Assembly (NCBI RefSeq): GCF_000017545.1
Contig: NC_009718.1
Location: forward strand, 1,550,001-1,614,000
Direction of reading: 5' to 3'
Source: Fervidobacterium nodosum Rt17-B1
GTDB lineage: Bacteria > Thermotogota > Thermotogae > Thermotogales > Fervidobacteriaceae
Length of the DNA stretch: 64,000 nt
Shown here: piece after piece, positions 36,489 to 45,318 of the stretch
Layout: each line of letters starts with the position of its first letter
How positions within the stretch are numbered: the stretch's first letter is position 1
Position numbers and translations under genes: made by a program
The notes under the pieces: generated by a model
What the model was told of the DNA's origin: nothing
Databases searched by the model: none
What the model saw: only the letters and a program-made list of their open reading frames with translations

Positions 36489-36524
36489 AAAATAACCTCG
36501 AGTTTGAAAACACGAGGTTATTTC
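36489..36524 (-). terminator. Terminator after the MoxR ATPase gene
   Basis: AATAACCTCG and CGAGGTTATT form a 10-bp stem with a 12-base loop, followed by a T-run on the minus strand. It closes the coaBC-to-MoxR operon. Confidence 0.9.
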
Positions 36525-36547
36525 AGAATGCTTACGAGAGATATAAT

Positions 36548-37612
36548 TTATTGATTTGAATTAGTTTGACTTCCGTTAAGATTAATTAATTTTCTAATAA
36601 GTTCATCACAAAATTCGCCTTTTAACCCAGGTGTGTTGGAGAGATTTACCAACATTCTCATAAAAGCTTCGAACGAATCAGATGGAACGACTTTCGATAA
36701 TCTTATTAAATTTTCCGATATATTATCTAATTTTTTGCGTAATTCTTGAAGGTCTTTTTCATCTACGGAAGTTATAAAATCTACTAATCTTATCAACAAT
36801 CCGTTTGCTTGATGAATATCCATCTGCGTAGGGATATTGCCGTTTATGAATACTTCATATGGACTTAAAATATCAGAAGAGATTGCCCTATCGACGAACA
36901 CTTTTGCAGCTTCTGGACCAATTATTCCACTTGCTAATATGTATAAATACTCTTTTTTATCTTCTTCAGTTAATTGAGAAAGTACTTTTCCAAGTTTATA
37001 CCAACTTCTTGGACTTGGTTTTATAGAGGCTTTTAATGACAGAGTATCATGAACAGAAAGAAACTCTGGGTATTTTTCTATGAAGTTAATTATGTCTCTT
37101 GGAATACTATTTTTTTCAGCCCAATTTATCCATTCAGATGGTTCCGGATGTATTTCAAGAATAAAGAACCTTGAGAGAAAAGCAGGGTCTGTTATTAATT
37201 CAACTTGGTCATAGTTTTCATCAGGTGGGTTCATAGACGCCATTAACCATGTGCCTTCTGGAAGTACATGATTGTGAATTCTTTTATCCACAAGAAGTTG
37301 CATTATCGCATTCCTTATGCTTCTGTGAGCTCTGTTTATTTCATCCAAAAGAATTATAACATTTCCATCTTCTGGCCACCAATCAGGTGCTAAGAATTTA
37401 GTCTTATTCTCATCTCTTGCAGGTAGTCCAATCAAATCTCCTGGTTCCATCTGCGATAATACTAATATAATAAGCTTTCTCCCTCTTTCTTTCGCTATAT
37501 CCCTTGCTATATCTGTTTTCCCAACACCAAAATGTCCTATTAAAAGTGGAATTTCACCAGCTTCCATTATCTTTTGTGATAGATATTTTGCTTCATTTAC
37601 AGTCATGAGCAT
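36548..37612 (-). CDS. MoxR-type AAA+ ATPase
   Basis: ATPase of 354 residues, probably a chaperone for assembling or activating a protein complex. Walker A is GHFGVGKTD (about 23-31), Walker B is IILLDEINRAHRSIRNA (about 86-102), and sensor 1 is MASMNPPDENYDQ. The C-terminal helical lid runs from about 210. No VWA-domain partner gene lies next to it, which is unusual for this family. It is the last gene of the coaBC-scpAB operon. Confidence 0.88.
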   Translation of the reverse strand: MLMTVNEAKYLSQKIMEAGEIPLLIGHFGVGKTDIARDIAKERGRKLIILVLSQMEPGDLIGLPARDENKTKFLAPDWWPEDGNVIILLDEINRAHRSIRNAIMQLLVDKRIHNHVLPEGTWLMASMNPPDENYDQVELITDPAFLSRFFILEIHPEPSEWINWAEKNSIPRDIINFIEKYPEFLSVHDTLSLKASIKPSPRSWYKLGKVLSQLTEEDKKEYLYILASGIIGPEAAKVFVDRAISSDILSPYEVFINGNIPTQMDIHQANGLLIRLVDFITSVDEKDLQELRKKLDNISENLIRLSKVVPSDSFEAFMRMLVNLSNTPGLKGEFCDELIRKLINLNGSQTNSNQ

Positions 37613-37634
37613 CCCTCTTTAGTTTGATTTTTAT

Positions 37635-38216
37635 TTAATTTTCTTTATTTTCCTGTTTGTTATTTGTATTGATTTGTTCTTCAGGTTCAAAGATATTCTG
37701 TGCAATACTTTCGAACGAAGCACCACCTGCTTGGCGAACGAGTTCTTCAATCATGCTTTCGTCTTTAAATGTTTCGGTAAGGCTGTAGATAAAGGTTCTT
37801 CCAGATTTCCTCCTTTTAATGACTCCAGATGCTAATAATTGTTTAATTATATTCGTTGAATCTTTGCCTCGCATACTGTCTATCTCTAATTTTGTTGCTT
37901 GCTTTCTAACGGCTAAAAATATAGCTATCTCAAGTTGTGAAGAAGAGAGACTTCCAAGATATCTCCTCTTGGCTACTTTTGACACAATGCTTGAAAACTG
38001 AGGTTTCGTATAGAATCTTAAGTAACCTTCTATTTCCCTAAGTTCAATACCATGATTTTCTGAAGAATAATCTTCTTTTATTTCGTTAATCAACAATTCT
38101 ATTTCCTCAAGAGGAATTTCGGTCAGAGTGGATATGTTTTCTTTACTTATTCCGCGTGAGGCGAAGATAATTGATTCAATTAATGCCTTTTTAGTTTTAG
38201 TATTATACTGCGACAT
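37635..38216 (-). CDS. scpB: Segregation and condensation protein ScpB
   Basis: Subunit of the SMC-ScpAB condensin complex that compacts and separates chromosomes. It has 193 residues with two winged-helix regions: ALIESIIFASRGISKENISTL at the N-terminus and the LEIAIFLAVRKQATKLEID block. A charged low-complexity tail rich in Gln, Asn and Glu ends the protein. It overlaps scpA by 14 bases. Confidence 0.94.
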   Translation of the reverse strand: MSQYNTKTKKALIESIIFASRGISKENISTLTEIPLEEIELLINEIKEDYSSENHGIELREIEGYLRFYTKPQFSSIVSKVAKRRYLGSLSSSQLEIAIFLAVRKQATKLEIDSMRGKDSTNIIKQLLASGVIKRRKSGRTFIYSLTETFKDESMIEELVRQAGGASFESIAQNIFEPEEQINTNNKQENKEN

Positions 38217-38877
38217 TCGCCTTCACCACTTTCTTTAAAACAAGGTTTTCATCAATGATAAATTTTTCAAAACGTATTAGTTCAAGTATAGCCAAAAATT
38301 TGATTATTATTTCATATTTTGATGTACTATTTCTAAGCAATTCGTATAGACTTATTGAATCATAACTTTGCTCTATTTCTTCCATCACTTTTTCAAGAGA
38401 GTAATTTTCTTTTTTTATAACGTAAACTTTTTGCTTTACCTCTAATTCCTTTATTGCTGCTTTAACTATATTTACAAGTTTTTTCTCATCTACCTTTGGG
38501 AAAGTATACAAAACTTTCACAGGATATTGCTCAGCAGAATCTTTTCTTGATAATTCTTCTGCTAATTGTTTTAATCGAGCGTATTCTTCGATTCTCCTAA
38601 ACAAAAGTTCCCTTTTGTATTCATACTCTTTTCTTTCTTTATCACTTAATGAAGGAATTAAGCTTTTTGATTTTAATTCAAGCAAATAAGCTGCCGTTGA
38701 TATGAACTCTGAAGTAACGTTTAGATTGAATTCTTCCATTTGATTTATATAGTATAAAAACTCATCTGCCAGTTGTGAAATCGACAACTGGCGGATGTCT
38801 ATCTGTTTTTTCTGGACTAAATAAAGGAGTAAGTCAAGAGGACCTTCGAATGTTTCTAGTTTGAATAGTATATCCAT
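38203..38877 (-). CDS. scpA: Segregation and condensation protein ScpA
   Basis: Kleisin subunit that bridges the SMC heads. It has 224 residues: the conserved N-terminus KLETFEGPLDLLLYLVQKK, followed by IDIRQLSISQLADEFLYYI, a helical middle and a C-terminal winged helix (FLAILELIRFEKF). It lies 3 bases after the CBS-ACT gene and overlaps scpB, forming a tight operon. Confidence 0.95.
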   Translation of the reverse strand: MDILFKLETFEGPLDLLLYLVQKKQIDIRQLSISQLADEFLYYINQMEEFNLNVTSEFISTAAYLLELKSKSLIPSLSDKERKEYEYKRELLFRRIEEYARLKQLAEELSRKDSAEQYPVKVLYTFPKVDEKKLVNIVKAAIKELEVKQKVYVIKKENYSLEKVMEEIEQSYDSISLYELLRNSTSKYEIIIKFLAILELIRFEKFIIDENLVLKKVVKANVAV

Positions 38878-38880
38878 TTC

Positions 38881-39489
38881 TTATTGGAAAAATCCCTCTT
38901 CTTCAACTATTGATTCGTATGGGATTTCATATACTTCAAGTATGCTTGCAACGCTTTCTGCATCTTTACTATCAACTTTTATTGATACAAGGCGATTGTT
39001 ATCATCTTTAAGTGTTAGGATAGAAAGAATGTTTATTCTGTTGTTTGCAAGCACATCGATAACTTTCTTCAATTCGCCAGGTTTGTCTTGAAGTGTCAGA
39101 TTAATTCTTATTCCGTGTTCATCCATTGCTGACATTTCTGTCATAGCTTCGAGTACTTCTTGAATGGTTAGTACACCTATAACTTCACTATTTGAATTAA
39201 CAACGGGAAGTACCGTTTCTTTGTTTTCAATAAGCATCATCGCAGATTCTTCGATTGTTGAATCCTCAACAATATAAAAATCGGGGAAAATAACGTATTT
39301 ACCAACCTGTTCTTCCATTTCAACTTCTTTTATAACAGATTTGTGAATCAATCCATCAAATTTGCCATCTTCGTCTACGACGATACAATAATCACAAGAA
39401 TATTTTCTCATTTCATGGAGTGCATCAGAAATTGACTGCGTGTTTTTTACCTTTGGAAAAAATGTATTAACCCATCTGACTGCTTTCAT
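38881..39489 (-). CDS. CBS-domain and ACT-domain protein
   Basis: Small regulatory protein of 202 residues, similar in layout to AcuB. Two CBS motifs cover about 1-115 (CIVVDEDGKFDGLIHKS; ETVLPVVNSNSEVIGVLTIQEVLEA), a nucleotide-sensing pair. An ACT domain follows (about 125-195, GIRINLTLQDKPGELKKVIDVL), which usually binds an amino acid. The target is unknown; its place between a beta-propeller-like protein and scpA does not reveal it. Confidence 0.88.
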   Translation of the reverse strand: MKAVRWVNTFFPKVKNTQSISDALHEMRKYSCDYCIVVDEDGKFDGLIHKSVIKEVEMEEQVGKYVIFPDFYIVEDSTIEESAMMLIENKETVLPVVNSNSEVIGVLTIQEVLEAMTEMSAMDEHGIRINLTLQDKPGELKKVIDVLANNRINILSILTLKDDNNRLVSIKVDSKDAESVASILEVYEIPYESIVEEEGFFQ

Positions 39490-39528
39490 ATCTTTCTACC
39501 TCCTTAATAATTAATGATTTTTAGTTTT

Positions 39529-40521
39529 TTAAAAAGTATAATAATAAAACTCGCCACTATCGGAACAATATACAGAAAATGCGCTTTGTGAATCTTTTAG
39601 TGTAAATACTTCAAAAGGATAATCACCCGTATCAAATACATTGATTTCTTTCCCATCTTTTGTTACCATAACTTTATTGTAAGGGGCGCTTAATATAACT
39701 ATGTATTCTCCAACCTTTTTTACAAAAGTTGGGGTGTATGGCACTTTGAAAGAATTTTGAACAGAATCATTTTGCACAATAGTAAGTGACAATCCTGCCA
39801 TAGAAGTTATATAGTATTTCTCACCATCGTAATAAGCGCTCGAGATGTATTTGGATATTTTAGTTATTTTGCCTGTTTTAAGGTTATAAAGTTGTCCATC
39901 ACGGGTATCTATAAGTATGTCACCAACAAGAATAGAAGGTGTTGTTAAACCTATTTTTTGAGGTTTCTCGTTTACAAACTCTATGTCGTAATTTTCATTC
40001 CAAAGATAAGTTGCAAATATTTTTCCATTCCAAGAGAATATGTAAGCGGGTGATCCAGAAAATTTGTATGTTCCTATTGTATTTAAATCTTTATCGAAGG
40101 AATAAAGTTCGCCTCCTTCAAGAAGAATATATAAAACATTATCTTGCAGTAAACTCGATTGAATTCTTTTTTGGAAAGATACGCTTTTAATTAAGTTACC
40201 ATAAAGGGTAATCTTTGAAATTTTTGGCGATGTTCTATCGACTATTATATAATCGTTTTCTGATTGATAAACGTTCATGACGTAACTTCCAATGGAAGAA
40301 TAAGCTGTAACTATTTGTTTTAATTCGAGATTGTATACAACCATGTTTCTACTAAAAGGATCCACTAAAATTACTGTACCGTCTGTCCTAAAATTCCTGA
40401 AAGAATACTTGATACCCACGTAAACTTTTTCAATGTTTACTCCAAAAGTAAATGTTTGAATTAGCATAACAATGAGAAGAAAGAAGTGGATTTTTCTTAG
40501 GATTCTTGTAGAACTTTGCAT
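39529..40521 (-). CDS. Exported beta-propeller-like protein of unknown function
   Basis: Protein of 330 residues with a signal-like hydrophobic segment (about 12-27). Repeated strand pairs follow, such as GTVILVDPFSRNMVVYN, SLLQDNVLYILLEGGELYSFDK and KYYITSMAGLSLTIVQND, spaced like blades of a propeller. I cannot name the family. Its 5' end overlaps coaBC by 25 bases, which suggests coupling in the operon and not a link in function. Confidence 0.7.
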   Translation of the reverse strand: MQSSTRILRKIHFFLLIVMLIQTFTFGVNIEKVYVGIKYSFRNFRTDGTVILVDPFSRNMVVYNLELKQIVTAYSSIGSYVMNVYQSENDYIIVDRTSPKISKITLYGNLIKSVSFQKRIQSSLLQDNVLYILLEGGELYSFDKDLNTIGTYKFSGSPAYIFSWNGKIFATYLWNENYDIEFVNEKPQKIGLTTPSILVGDILIDTRDGQLYNLKTGKITKISKYISSAYYDGEKYYITSMAGLSLTIVQNDSVQNSFKVPYTPTFVKKVGEYIVILSAPYNKVMVTKDGKEINVFDTGDYPFEVFTLKDSQSAFSVYCSDSGEFYYYTF

Positions 40522-41675
40522 AGCTTTATCAACAACTCCTTTGCTATTTCTTCTTTTGTTCCCTCAAGTTCAACTATCGAATTATTTTTGAAAATTATAT
40601 AAACGTGATTTCTATCGTTTCCCATAGCAGTTCTAGCATCGTTTGCGACTATCACGTCTGCGTTTTTTCTCACAAGTTTTTCGTAACCGTTTTCTATTAT
40701 ATTTTCTGTTTCTGCGGCAAATCCAACAACAATTTGATTTTCTTTTTTTGAATGACCAATTGTTTCAAGTATATCTGGGTTTTTCTCAAGCTCAATAGTA
40801 AGTGTTTCTGCGGATTTTTTGATTTTTTGTTGAGCACTAACCTTAGGCTTGTAGTCAGCAACTGCCGCACACATAATAAGTATATCATAATTATCCTTTT
40901 TGCTCAAAACTGCTTTGTACATTTCTTCCGCAGATTTAATAGAAACTATTTCATCCATAAAGAAAGGATATTCAATACACGTCGGGCCAGTTATTAGCGT
41001 AACGTCTGCTCCCAATCTTTTAGCTACAGTTGCTATGGAGTATCCCATCTTCCCACTTGAATGATTTGATATGTATCTAACGGGATCTATAGATTCTACA
41101 GTTGGACCGGCTGTTACAAGAACTTTTTTACCTTCCAACGGTTTTTCTTCTGATACTATCTTTATGAATTCTATAATTTTCTCATTCTCAGGATACCTGC
41201 CTTTTCCAACTTCTCCGCAAGCAAGATGACCACTTTCAGGATTAAGTATTTTCCAACCTAACTTACCAAGCTTTTCTATATTCTCTTGTGTTATTTGATT
41301 TTCGTACATTCTTGTGTTCATAGTTGGGACAACTATTTTTTTACCCTTGTCAAATGCGAGCGCGGTTGTGGTTAGCAAGTTATCAGCCAAGCCATTTGCA
41401 AGTTTTGCTATTGTATTCGCAGTAGCGGGTGCAATTATAAATACATCAGCCCATTTTGAAAGCTCAGTGTGTATTATCCAACCAGATTCAATTTCATATG
41501 TATCTGTATAGACTTTACAGTTTCCAACCGATGAGAAGACAATAGGATTTATCAATTTACTAGCATTTTCGGTCATTATAACTTGAAGGTTCCAGCCTTG
41601 TTTTCTTATTTTACTTGCTAAATCGACAGCTTTGTAAATCGCTATACCTGAGCTAACTCCAAGTAGGATATTCAA
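40497..41675 (-). CDS. coaBC: Coenzyme A biosynthesis bifunctional protein CoaBC
   Basis: Joins pantothenate phosphate to cysteine and then decarboxylates the product. It has about 392 residues. The N-terminal flavin decarboxylase starts NILLGVSSGIAIYKAVDLA and has PTMNTRMYENQI. The C-terminal ligase has VLVTAGPTVESIDPVRYISN and SGKMGYSIA. The start is probably TTG at 41675, with TGAGGTGA 5 bases upstream; a GTG at 41684 is possible but overlaps that site. It is the first gene of a six-gene operon. Confidence 0.95.
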   Translation of the reverse strand: MNILLGVSSGIAIYKAVDLASKIRKQGWNLQVIMTENASKLINPIVFSSVGNCKVYTDTYEIESGWIIHTELSKWADVFIIAPATANTIAKLANGLADNLLTTTALAFDKGKKIVVPTMNTRMYENQITQENIEKLGKLGWKILNPESGHLACGEVGKGRYPENEKIIEFIKIVSEEKPLEGKKVLVTAGPTVESIDPVRYISNHSSGKMGYSIATVAKRLGADVTLITGPTCIEYPFFMDEIVSIKSAEEMYKAVLSKKDNYDILIMCAAVADYKPKVSAQQKIKKSAETLTIELEKNPDILETIGHSKKENQIVVGFAAETENIIENGYEKLVRKNADVIVANDARTAMGNDRNHVYIIFKNNSIVELEGTKEEIAKELLIKLCKVLQES

Positions 41676-42009
41676 TTTTATCACCTCATTTCTTTCAGAA
41701 ATACTCACAAGTATCATAAATAATTATACCATATTTGAAACATTAATTTTCTTTAACAATTTTAATCACGTTAAATTAAACACAAATTCCATTTATTAAG
41801 TAACAATTTTAATCTTTCGATACTATAATTATTCAAAAAATCAGATTAAGTTGTAAAAACATACTAAAAATACATATTTTTTTAATTTTCTCTCGTTTTC
41901 TAATAAAATCGCTTGACTTGTTTTGGTTGTTTGTGTTAAAATACATAAAAATTTTTTTACCAACGTTAAAATTTGTATCTAAAAAACTTCTTTAAGGGAG
42001 GGAGAGACT
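41676..42009. promoter_or_regulatory. Divergent control region between coaBC and the liv operon
   Basis: About 330 bases of AT-rich DNA without a gene. A liv promoter candidate is TTGACT at 41913-41918, 18 bases, then TAAAAT at 41937-41942. A GGGAGGGAGA ribosome site precedes livK. I see no clear riboswitch or operator. Confidence 0.55.
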
Positions 42010-43119
42010 ATGAGAAAAGTCTTTTTGGGATTGCTGTTGTTAGCTAGTCTTAGTTTATTTGCCGTTGTTAAGATTGGTGCGCTTTTACCTTTAACAGGTG
42101 GTGTCTCGGCTTTTGGCGATTTGGTAAAGAAGGGTATAGAACTTGCTTGGGAGGAAAAGAACACGGTTTTAGGTGAGAAGATAGAAGTTGTTTACATGGA
42201 TACAAGGAGCGAAAAAACAGAGGCAGCAAACGGTATCGCAAGGCTTATTGATAAAGAAGGTGTTGTTGCTGTCATCGGTGAAGTTATCAGCGGTAATTCA
42301 ATTGCTGCTGGAGAAATTGCTGAGAAAAAGAAAGTACCTATGGTCAGTCCTTCTTCTACAAATTCGCTTGTAACACAAGGTAAAAAGTTTGTTTCAAGGG
42401 TTTGTTTCATTGATCCGCTCCAAGGTACCGCACTTGCAGAATTTGCAGCAAAGACATTGAAAGTAAAGAAAGCAACGGTACTTACGGATGTTGAGCAAGA
42501 CTACAGTGTAGGTCTTTCGAATTACTTTATGGAAAGGTTCAAGAAATTAGGAGGACAGGTATTACAATTACAGTATAAATCAGGTGACCAAGAATTTAGC
42601 GCACAACTTTCACAAGCATTAGCATTTGGTAGTGAAGCTATAGTGGTTACAGGTTATTACAATGAAATAGCGCTTGTTGCTCAGCAGGCAAGAGCTCTTG
42701 GATATAAAGGTTACATACTTACCGGTGACGGAGCCGATGCGCCAGAATTAATAAAAATCGGTGGTCAAGCAGTCGAGGGAATTTACTTCTCTGACCACTT
42801 CCACCCAGATGCGCCGGTGACAAAAAGGTCAAAGCTTTTCGTTGATGCATTTGTAAAAAAATATGGAGTAAAACCGTCAACACTTTCAGCATTAGGTTAC
42901 GATGCTTATATGCTTGTTTTAGAAGCAATTGAAAGAGCAAAAACAACAAAACCCGAACTTATAGCAACGGCTATTAGAAGCATCAAGAACTTTGAAGGAG
43001 CGACGGGTACAATAACGATAGATTCAAACGGCAATGCGACAAAAGACGTTGTTATATTAACCGTTAAAAATGGACAATTTGCCTTTGCCGCGAAAATTTC
43101 TGCTAGCGCTTTGAAATAA
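42010..43119 (+). CDS. livK: Branched-chain amino-acid ABC transporter binding protein, first copy
   Basis: Periplasmic-type substrate-binding protein of 369 residues. A signal peptide (about 1-18) is followed by VVKIGALLPLTGGVSAFGD and the Leu/Ile/Val-binding fold, with SGNSIAAGEIAEKKKVPMVSPSSTN and DVEQDYSVGLSNYF. It starts the liv operon and is followed by a hairpin and a second, closely related binding protein. It may bind branched-chain or other amino acids; sequence alone does not fix the ligand. Confidence 0.93.
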   Translation: MRKVFLGLLLLASLSLFAVVKIGALLPLTGGVSAFGDLVKKGIELAWEEKNTVLGEKIEVVYMDTRSEKTEAANGIARLIDKEGVVAVIGEVISGNSIAAGEIAEKKKVPMVSPSSTNSLVTQGKKFVSRVCFIDPLQGTALAEFAAKTLKVKKATVLTDVEQDYSVGLSNYFMERFKKLGGQVLQLQYKSGDQEFSAQLSQALAFGSEAIVVTGYYNEIALVAQQARALGYKGYILTGDGADAPELIKIGGQAVEGIYFSDHFHPDAPVTKRSKLFVDAFVKKYGVKPSTLSALGYDAYMLVLEAIERAKTTKPELIATAIRSIKNFEGATGTITIDSNGNATKDVVILTVKNGQFAFAAKISASALK

Positions 43120-43132
43120 TATATGTTTCATA

Positions 43133-43163
43133 CAAAGTGAGTGGTGACAAGCCACTCACTTTG
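43133..43163 (+). promoter_or_regulatory. Hairpin between the two binding-protein genes
   Basis: CAAAGTGAGTGG and CCACTCACTTTG form a perfect 12-bp stem with a 7-base loop. It lacks a true T-run, so it is more likely an mRNA-stabilising or attenuating hairpin than a full terminator. It would allow higher levels of the first binding protein. Confidence 0.7.
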
Positions 43164-43205
43164 CATATTATTTATTCCCATTATTTTCATAGGAGGTGGT
43201 TCGTT

Positions 43206-44318
43206 GTGAAAAGGTTTTTGTTGATTTTATTTCTGATTTTTAGTATTTTTGTTTTCTCAGAAATAAAGATTGGTGTACTTCTTCCACTCACCGGTGGAAT
43301 TTCTGCTTTTGGTGATTGGACAAAAAAAGGTATAGAACTTGCGTACAGCCAAAAATCAACAGTTCTTGGTGAGAAGATAACACTTGTTTACGCTGATACC
43401 AGAAGTGAAAAAACAGAAGCGGCAAACGCTATGGCAAGACTTATAGATAAAGAAAAAGTGGTAGCTGTAATTGGTGAGATTGCAAGTAGTAATTCAATTG
43501 CGGCAGCAGAAATTGCAGAAGCGAGAAAAGTACCACAAGTTGCAGTCACTTCAACAAATCCTTTGGTAACACAAGGAAAGAAATTTGTCTCACGTGTGTG
43601 TTTTATTGATCCGCTACAAGGTACCGCACTTGCAGAATTTGCCGGTAAAACTTTAAAAGCGAAGAAAGTGGCGATATTCGTTGATATCGAACAAGATTAC
43701 AGTGTGGGTTTGACAAATTACTTTAAAGAAAGGTTTGAAAAGAAATACAAAGGGCAAATTTTGGAAGTTCGTTACAAATCTGGTGACCAGGAGTTTAGCG
43801 CACAACTTGCTCAAGCACTTGCATTTAATAGTGATGTGATAATGTTCACTGGATATTACAACGAAATAGCTCTCGCTGCACAGCAGGCTAGAGCCATGGG
43901 ATATAAAGGCTACTTTATTGCTGGAGATGGTGCAGATGCTCCAGAGCTTATAAAAATAGGCGGACAAGCAGTTGAAGGACTTTATTTCACGACACATTAT
44001 GTCCCAGAAGCAGCTAAGACAAAGATTGCAAAAGACTTTGTAGATGCCTTTAAGAAGAAATTTAATACCCTTCCTGCAATGAACGCGGCTCTCGGTTATG
44101 ATGCATATATGCTTATTGTAAATGCTATTGAAAGGGCAAAGTCAAAAGACCCAGTTAAAATCAATGAAGCAATTAGATCCACAAAAGGTTTCCAGGGTGT
44201 TAGTGGGAATATAGATATAGATGAAAACGGTAATGCAGTTAAAGATGTAATTATCGTACAAGTTAAAGGTGGAAAATTTACATATGTAACAACCATAGGT
44301 CCCGAAGATTTGAAATAA
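43206..44318 (+). CDS. livK: Branched-chain amino-acid ABC transporter binding protein, second copy
   Basis: Second binding protein, 370 residues, clearly a paralogue of the first: ISAFGDWTKKGIELAYS and DIEQDYSVGLTNYF match. The signal peptide is KRFLLILFLIFSIFVFS. The start is GTG at 43206 with AGGAGGTGG 6 bases upstream. Differences are spread over the whole protein, so the duplication is old. The two copies may feed the same permease with different ligands. Confidence 0.93.
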   Translation: MKRFLLILFLIFSIFVFSEIKIGVLLPLTGGISAFGDWTKKGIELAYSQKSTVLGEKITLVYADTRSEKTEAANAMARLIDKEKVVAVIGEIASSNSIAAAEIAEARKVPQVAVTSTNPLVTQGKKFVSRVCFIDPLQGTALAEFAGKTLKAKKVAIFVDIEQDYSVGLTNYFKERFEKKYKGQILEVRYKSGDQEFSAQLAQALAFNSDVIMFTGYYNEIALAAQQARAMGYKGYFIAGDGADAPELIKIGGQAVEGLYFTTHYVPEAAKTKIAKDFVDAFKKKFNTLPAMNAALGYDAYMLIVNAIERAKSKDPVKINEAIRSTKGFQGVSGNIDIDENGNAVKDVIIVQVKGGKFTYVTTIGPEDLK

Positions 44319-44324
44319 TTTTTT

Positions 44325-44367
44325 ATTGTGGATGATAACTGTGTAAATATCGGTTATCATCCACAAT
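44325..44367 (+). promoter_or_regulatory. Hairpin between binding-protein gene and livH
   Basis: ATTGTGGATGATAAC pairs perfectly with GTTATCATCCACAAT (15 bp). It is followed by TTTCTC, giving weak terminator character. As at 43133, it probably lowers expression of the permease genes relative to the binding proteins. Confidence 0.75.
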
Positions 44368-44398
44368 TTCTCTAAATAAACAAGAGGAGGGATACAGA

Positions 44399-45310
44399 TT
44401 GAGCTTTAATTTTACTATTTTTATTCAAAATCTTTTGAATGGTTTGATGGTTGGAGGGTTGTACGCTCTTATCGCTGTTGGATATACAATGGTTTACGGT
44501 ATCTTGCGATTGATAAACTTCGCGTTTGGTGATGTCATGGTTATGGGAATTTACTTTGCCTTTTACGGTGCTACTCTCATACGTTTTAGCTTTCCTCTTG
44601 CAGTTGCATTTTCACTTTTAGTAACTGCCATTTTGGGTGTGCTAATAGATAGACTTGCTTACAAGCCATTGAGAAACGCTCCAAGGATATCTGCTTTGAT
44701 AACAGCAATAGGTGTTTCATTTTTTATTGAAAGTTTCGCTGTAGTGTTTTTCGGGCCGAATTACAAAGCATTTCTTGAAGCGCTTGAGAACAAAACAATA
44801 GCTTTTGAATCGTTTATTATAGGTGGAGTTTACTTACCAAAGATAATATTCATAATCTTAGGTATAACAGCTGTTGCTCTTGTAACGTTGTTCCTGATTG
44901 TATATAAAACGAAAATGGGAATGGCTATGCGTGCTATTTCTGCAGATATCCCAACAACATCGTTGATGGGGATAAATGTTGATAACGTGATTGGCTTTAC
45001 ATTCGCTATAAGTTCAGCACTTGCAGCACTTGCTGGGGTAATGTGGGCACTTAGATATCCAAGTTTCTATCCTTACACAGGCTTTGTGCCTGGTTTGAAG
45101 GCATTCATTGCTGCTGTATTCGGTGGAATTGGTTCAATTGGCGGCGCTGTACTTGGTGGCATATTGCTTGGTATTCTTGAGATGATGATAATAACGTTTT
45201 TCCCAACACTTATGCAATACAAAGATGCATTTGCATTTATTATCCTTATAGTTATTCTCCTTATTAGACCTGCAGGACTTCTTGGTAAACGCTCAGTTGT
45301 AAAGGTTTGA
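44399..45310 (+). CDS. livH: Branched-chain amino-acid ABC transporter permease LivH
   Basis: Membrane permease of 303 residues with about eight helices. It has the family start LLNGLMVGGLYALIAVGYTMVYG, the LINFAFGDV block and the C-terminal GIGSIGGAVLGGILLGILE loop that contacts the ATPases. The start is TTG at 44399, with GAGGAGGG upstream. LivM follows 8 bases later. Confidence 0.95.
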   Translation: MSFNFTIFIQNLLNGLMVGGLYALIAVGYTMVYGILRLINFAFGDVMVMGIYFAFYGATLIRFSFPLAVAFSLLVTAILGVLIDRLAYKPLRNAPRISALITAIGVSFFIESFAVVFFGPNYKAFLEALENKTIAFESFIIGGVYLPKIIFIILGITAVALVTLFLIVYKTKMGMAMRAISADIPTTSLMGINVDNVIGFTFAISSALAALAGVMWALRYPSFYPYTGFVPGLKAFIAAVFGGIGSIGGAVLGGILLGILEMMIITFFPTLMQYKDAFAFIILIVILLIRPAGLLGKRSVVKV

Positions 45311-45318
45311 GGTGAGAG

